Assembly (NCBI GenBank): GCA_039619475.1
Contig: CM077115.1
Coordinates: 500,919,352 to 500,983,351 of the forward strand
DNA from: Icerya purchasi
Taxonomy: Eukaryota > Arthropoda > Insecta > Hemiptera > Monophlebidae
DNA length: 64,000 nucleotides
Direction of reading: 5' to 3'
Part shown: positions 60,423 through 64,000 of the stretch, one piece after another
Position numbering within the stretch: position 1 is the stretch's first letter
Layout: every line of letters begins with the position of its first letter
The notes under the pieces: generated by a model
Seen by the model: only the letters and a program-made list of their open reading frames with translations
Database searches by the model: none
Told to the model about the DNA's origin: nothing
Translations under genes and position numbers: made by a program

Positions 60423-62700
60423 TTTCATTTCTTTCAATTTAGGCGCGGCTAAAGTTCCGTCACTGAGGATTGATTTGAATGGTGTAAGATAAAAATAGGT
60501 TTTATCGTTACGGTTGCATATAAAATGCGAGGAAAAAGAAAGAACAGGTAGTTCGTAAAACATTTTCTCAGGGTCTGTAATAGTCGATGGATAAAACAAC
60601 AAAGAGCATAAAAATTATTATAAATTAAACCATCAAATAACACTAAACAAATTTGATCACTTTCCACGCTGTAAAAAATTTCTAGCAAAATCCCCATTTC
60701 CAAAAAAAAATTGGCGCGGCATATATTTTCTGAACTTATACTACAGTTACAACATCATCTTGCGGATCTTGATGCAAGTGCAAAAAGTATTTCCATGTTT
60801 CAAAATCCATTTGACTGTATAATTGAGAGGAGTCTCCATCAGACCTTCAACTGGAAGTGATCGATTTGTAAAATGACGATAAAATGATGTTTAATGGAAA
60901 TTATCTAACTCAATTTTATTTATAAATACATATCTTTCCGAAGATAAATATGCTTAATTAAAATCATATGCACCGGGATTTATATCCGTACTAGGGAATA
61001 CTTACCGGATTAAAAAGACATTTTAATAAATGAAATTTGTAAAGTAGCAATTCAGAGATTACTATTAACAAAAGACCATTTTAACGGTAGAAAATAGTAA
61101 TTTCAAACTCCGGTACGATGAAATATTATCTCAGAAAAAACAATTACATTCTTTAAATTAGAAATTTTAATCTAATTTATAATCACATTTTTTTTTAATA
61201 ATAATATGTAAATGTAAATCTTTTATTCGTTCTTTTGTAATAAAATGTATATATGCAAAAGTATTTACTTCGTAATAAAAAAATTAACGACTTTTTTGCT
61301 CTATGAGAAAATTACTCATTTATATCTTCATGTTTGCTACTTGGCCCGAGCTTAAACTTTTTATAATCTGGGCCTTTCTAATAAAAGTTTGCCAATCCCT
61401 GGCATAGAGCGTGAAATATGGTTATTTTAGTTTTTTCAGATGATATGTAATTTTTTAGCCTACATAACGCCGAAATTGTTTTTCGAATTTTTATATTTTC
61501 AGTCATTTATGTAGTCTCAGAAGTAATTTTAATGCTACAAATAAATACCAAAATCATTTTTAAGCAGCGATAGTGTACTGAAAATTCTGGTTATATGTTA
61601 ATTTAACTATTAAAGAGAGGATGAAAATACTGCACCGTTTTTCATTATCATTTTAGCGTATTTAGGCTAATAAAGACAGTTGTCGCGCTTAAACTGGCAG
61701 CTGATATCTTGATCTACTTTATGATCATCTACTAATGCAATTCGTGTTTTTTTTCCCTGATAAACAACTTGTCGATTTTAAAAATGCTGATCAAGCTAAT
61801 AATACAACATGCTCGAAATGTTAATATTTCACTTTCAAGTTGAGAATCTTGATAACAGCTTTGATAAGACTGAAACTATTATCGGAAAGCTATTCAATTA
61901 TTTATTTCCTTTATATTGTGTTCGAAGAATATCCGTAAGGAACGCGTGCCATATCGATTTATACATTTCAAAAAATAAAAATTTTTGTCAGAAACAACGC
62001 TTTATAATTTTTGCATTTATTTTATTACGAATTAATCTACAATTAAAAGAATCATTTTGCAATTAGCAAAAAAAACCGGTGAATTCGATGACACGTAAAT
62101 TAATCAACGACAGTGTGTAGTAAATGAAGTAGAGTGATAGAAATTTAAATACATTCGAGTAATTAAGAGTGCGGGAATGAAGATGGATGCATTTAAAATC
62201 CACGAATTATTTTAAACCAATCAGTAAAAATGAAAATGTGGCTAGACCGATACTACTAACTGATTTTTACTTGATTAATTTTTGAAGAAGAAGGAGAGAG
62301 ATTTCATGCCGAAAGAGAAAAGAATCAGATTTAGAGAATGACCAATGGAAGAAAAAGAAAAATGAAAGAACGGATGTTTGTTAATAGTAATACCGGGACA
62401 GAGCATTTAATTAAGCGAGCATATGGCAAAAAATAGGGGTTTTATTAAAGGTAAAACGCATAATAAAAAATGAATATAAATGGATAAGCTTATTTAAGAA
62501 GACAATTAATAAAGAAACAGAAAACAAGGTAAAATCTACGAGCAGAAAGAGGATTGTAAAATTCGGCAAGAGAATCGCAGCGACAGGACTGGGCTATAAA
62601 ATACTAAAAAACATAGGCGGAGGGTTGTATTTTAAATTATATTTAATTGAGAGAAGGGATATCACGTTGCTGGAAAGGAAACTACAATAATGAGGTTTAG
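60423..62700. other. Gene-free AT-rich DNA
   Basis: Nothing recognised. From about 62280 the plus strand becomes purine-rich, which may be more of the minus-strand LINE that is clear from 62.7 kb on. Confidence 0.45.
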
Positions 62701-62704
62701 AACG

Positions 62705-63440
62705 CATAATGGATTTGTAGAAGGTCGATCGCAGGGTCACTACTTCAATTTGAAGATGGCAACGTTTTTAGCATATTCGGAAAAACTTTAGCGTGTAAAT
62801 GAATGAAGATAATTTTTATACGTTCTGAAGGTGAATAGCAGTCAGCTGTTAAGATGGCGATTCCTAGGTATCGGGAAGAACGAAAGGTAAAGGCATGTTG
62901 TTAACAGGGTACAAGAATACGTGAGAAAATTTTAAAAGAACAAAAGATACGAATTTCTGATAAGCAACTTTTCAGAGTGGAAAAACGAATTCTGCAATTT
63001 CCGACAAGTATCCGGAATAAAAAAGAATGTCATCGGCAAAAAGGATAAACAAGAAGGAAGTAAAGAAAGCGAAGCAAAGTTAAAGGAATAAACATTAGAA
63101 AGAGTAAGGCTGCGACAAGAACCCGGTGGTGAGAAATTGCGAAAGACAAATCTGTGACGAAGGATAATCTTAGATGAATGATTTTCGGTTTTAAGATTCA
63201 TGGAAGTGAAATGGGGAGGTAGATTAGCGGCCGTATCGTTTTATTTCGAAGAGATGGAAGACGTGCGCTGCCAAAGGCGCTGAACGCGTTAACAGGACAA
63301 TCTCGAGCTTCTCGCGGATAAAAGACTTGTAAATATGATGCAGGAAAAAGAAGTTTCGAATATCATTTTCACAAAGACAGCTTGCAAGGAGGAAAGTACA
63401 AGGACGAAGAATTTTCATCTTTAAAAATGGGAGGAATGAA
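62705..63440 (-). pseudogene. LINE relic: reverse transcriptase palm
   Basis: The minus strand gives VNAFSAFGSARLPSLRNK near 63290-63237 (palm block A, compare NAFSAFDNF in the 51 kb copy), then TLSNVYSFNFASLSLLPSC at about 63106-63050 and, after a shift, FADDILFYSGYLSEIAEF at about 63042-62989 with the FADD catalytic motif still intact. A weaker match to the connection (SSRYLGI) lies near 62870. Block order and wording match the plus-strand copy at 51.1-52.3 kb, so this is the same family in opposite orientation. Frameshifts and stops make it inactive. Confidence 0.75.
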
Positions 63441-64000
63441 AAAGGAACTTAATGGAAATGAAGTAAAACCAGAAAACGAAAAAAAAAAAAAAAAAAAAAA
63501 AAAAATAGTAGAATAAAATATGTTTAAAAGGATTTTGTAAAATTATGATTAGGAAGATTTTTAAGGAAGAGATAAGAAATTCGAAGCTATAAAAATGAGT
63601 TAGTATTTTTCGGCAGAGAAGCGCAGAGCTCGCTAGAAGTAAAAAGAGAAATTGAGATGAAGGAAAGAATGAAATTCAGTATTAGCAACCGTATGGAAGA
63701 GCTACGCAATGAATAAAAGAGAAAGAAGTTTATCTGCTGAAAGATCAAGATGGAAAGAGAGGATGGACATGGTGATTTCAAAAAAAAAAAAAAAAAAAAA
63801 ACTTTACCCAACTACCAAATTCAGAAAGGACGGCTGAATATCTGGAAATGAGAATATGAGAAAAAAACGGCCCCCAGGACGCTTTCTTGGCATTAAAAAA
63901 GCATTCGAGAAATCGCGTTTTTTGCTATTTAGTAATAAAATGTACACCAAAAATCTTCTAAACTGAAAATGTTACGTACCGTTGCGGGAGAAGGAGAAAA
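63441..64000. other. Purine-rich DNA with A-runs
   Basis: No gene recognised. A-runs lie at about 63480-63505 and 63780-63800. The purine bias continues that of the LINE relic, so more decayed LINE sequence may be present. Confidence 0.4.

Overview
The window looks like nuclear DNA of an arthropod, most likely an insect. It is clearly AT-rich, full of A/T homopolymers and microsatellites, and carries no bacterial-style gene packing, operons or ribosome binding sites. The transposon repertoire (mariner, hAT-type non-autonomous elements, a Penelope-like element, several LINE families with RNase H, RTE-like LINE ends and tRNA-derived SINEs) fits an insect with a transposon-rich genome, possibly a hemipteran; the order is a guess. 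I found no host protein-coding gene that I can name. Most open frames are chance or lie inside transposon relics, so the window is best read as intergenic or intronic DNA.

Layout. 1-12.9 kb: gene-free AT-rich DNA with simple repeats (18-bp, 10-bp, CA/CG). 13.0-14.6 kb: an RTE-like LINE 3' end (+), a LINE RNase H relic (-) and a tRNA-SINE (+) side by side. 15.95-17.2 kb: a hAT-type non-autonomous element with a perfect 8-bp target-site duplication (TSD). 19.8-21.0 kb: two LINE 3' ends arranged tail to tail. 25.6-25.9 kb: another RTE-like end. 26-33 kb: almost nothing recognisable. 33.1-34.9 kb: a Penelope-like element (PLE) with inverted terminal repeats, a 14-bp TSD and a second, hAT-like insertion inside one arm. 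36.0-39.65 kb: a tRNA-like SINE head, then a 5'-truncated but well preserved LINE (endonuclease, reverse transcriptase, RNase H) broken by one frameshift and one stop. 39.9-40.9 kb: a hAT-like element. 42.5-44.0 kb: paired hairpins and a complex minisatellite. 47.4-48.3 kb: a three-part composite of two LINE ends and a SINE with a 184-codon open frame across it. 49.2-53.6 kb: three more degraded LINE fragments and a second SINE family. 59.5-60.4 kb: a mariner remnant with about 157-bp near-identical inverted repeats. 62.7-63.4 kb: a LINE reverse transcriptase relic (-).

Nothing here works as a pathway. The value of the window is as a record of nested insertions: several copies of the same families let relative ages and structures be read directly. 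I did not find a clear undescribed system. The most unusual objects are the PLE with its nested insertion and hammerhead-like core motif, the long-TIR mariner, the composite 184-codon frame and the 15-bp minisatellite that stays open on both strands.
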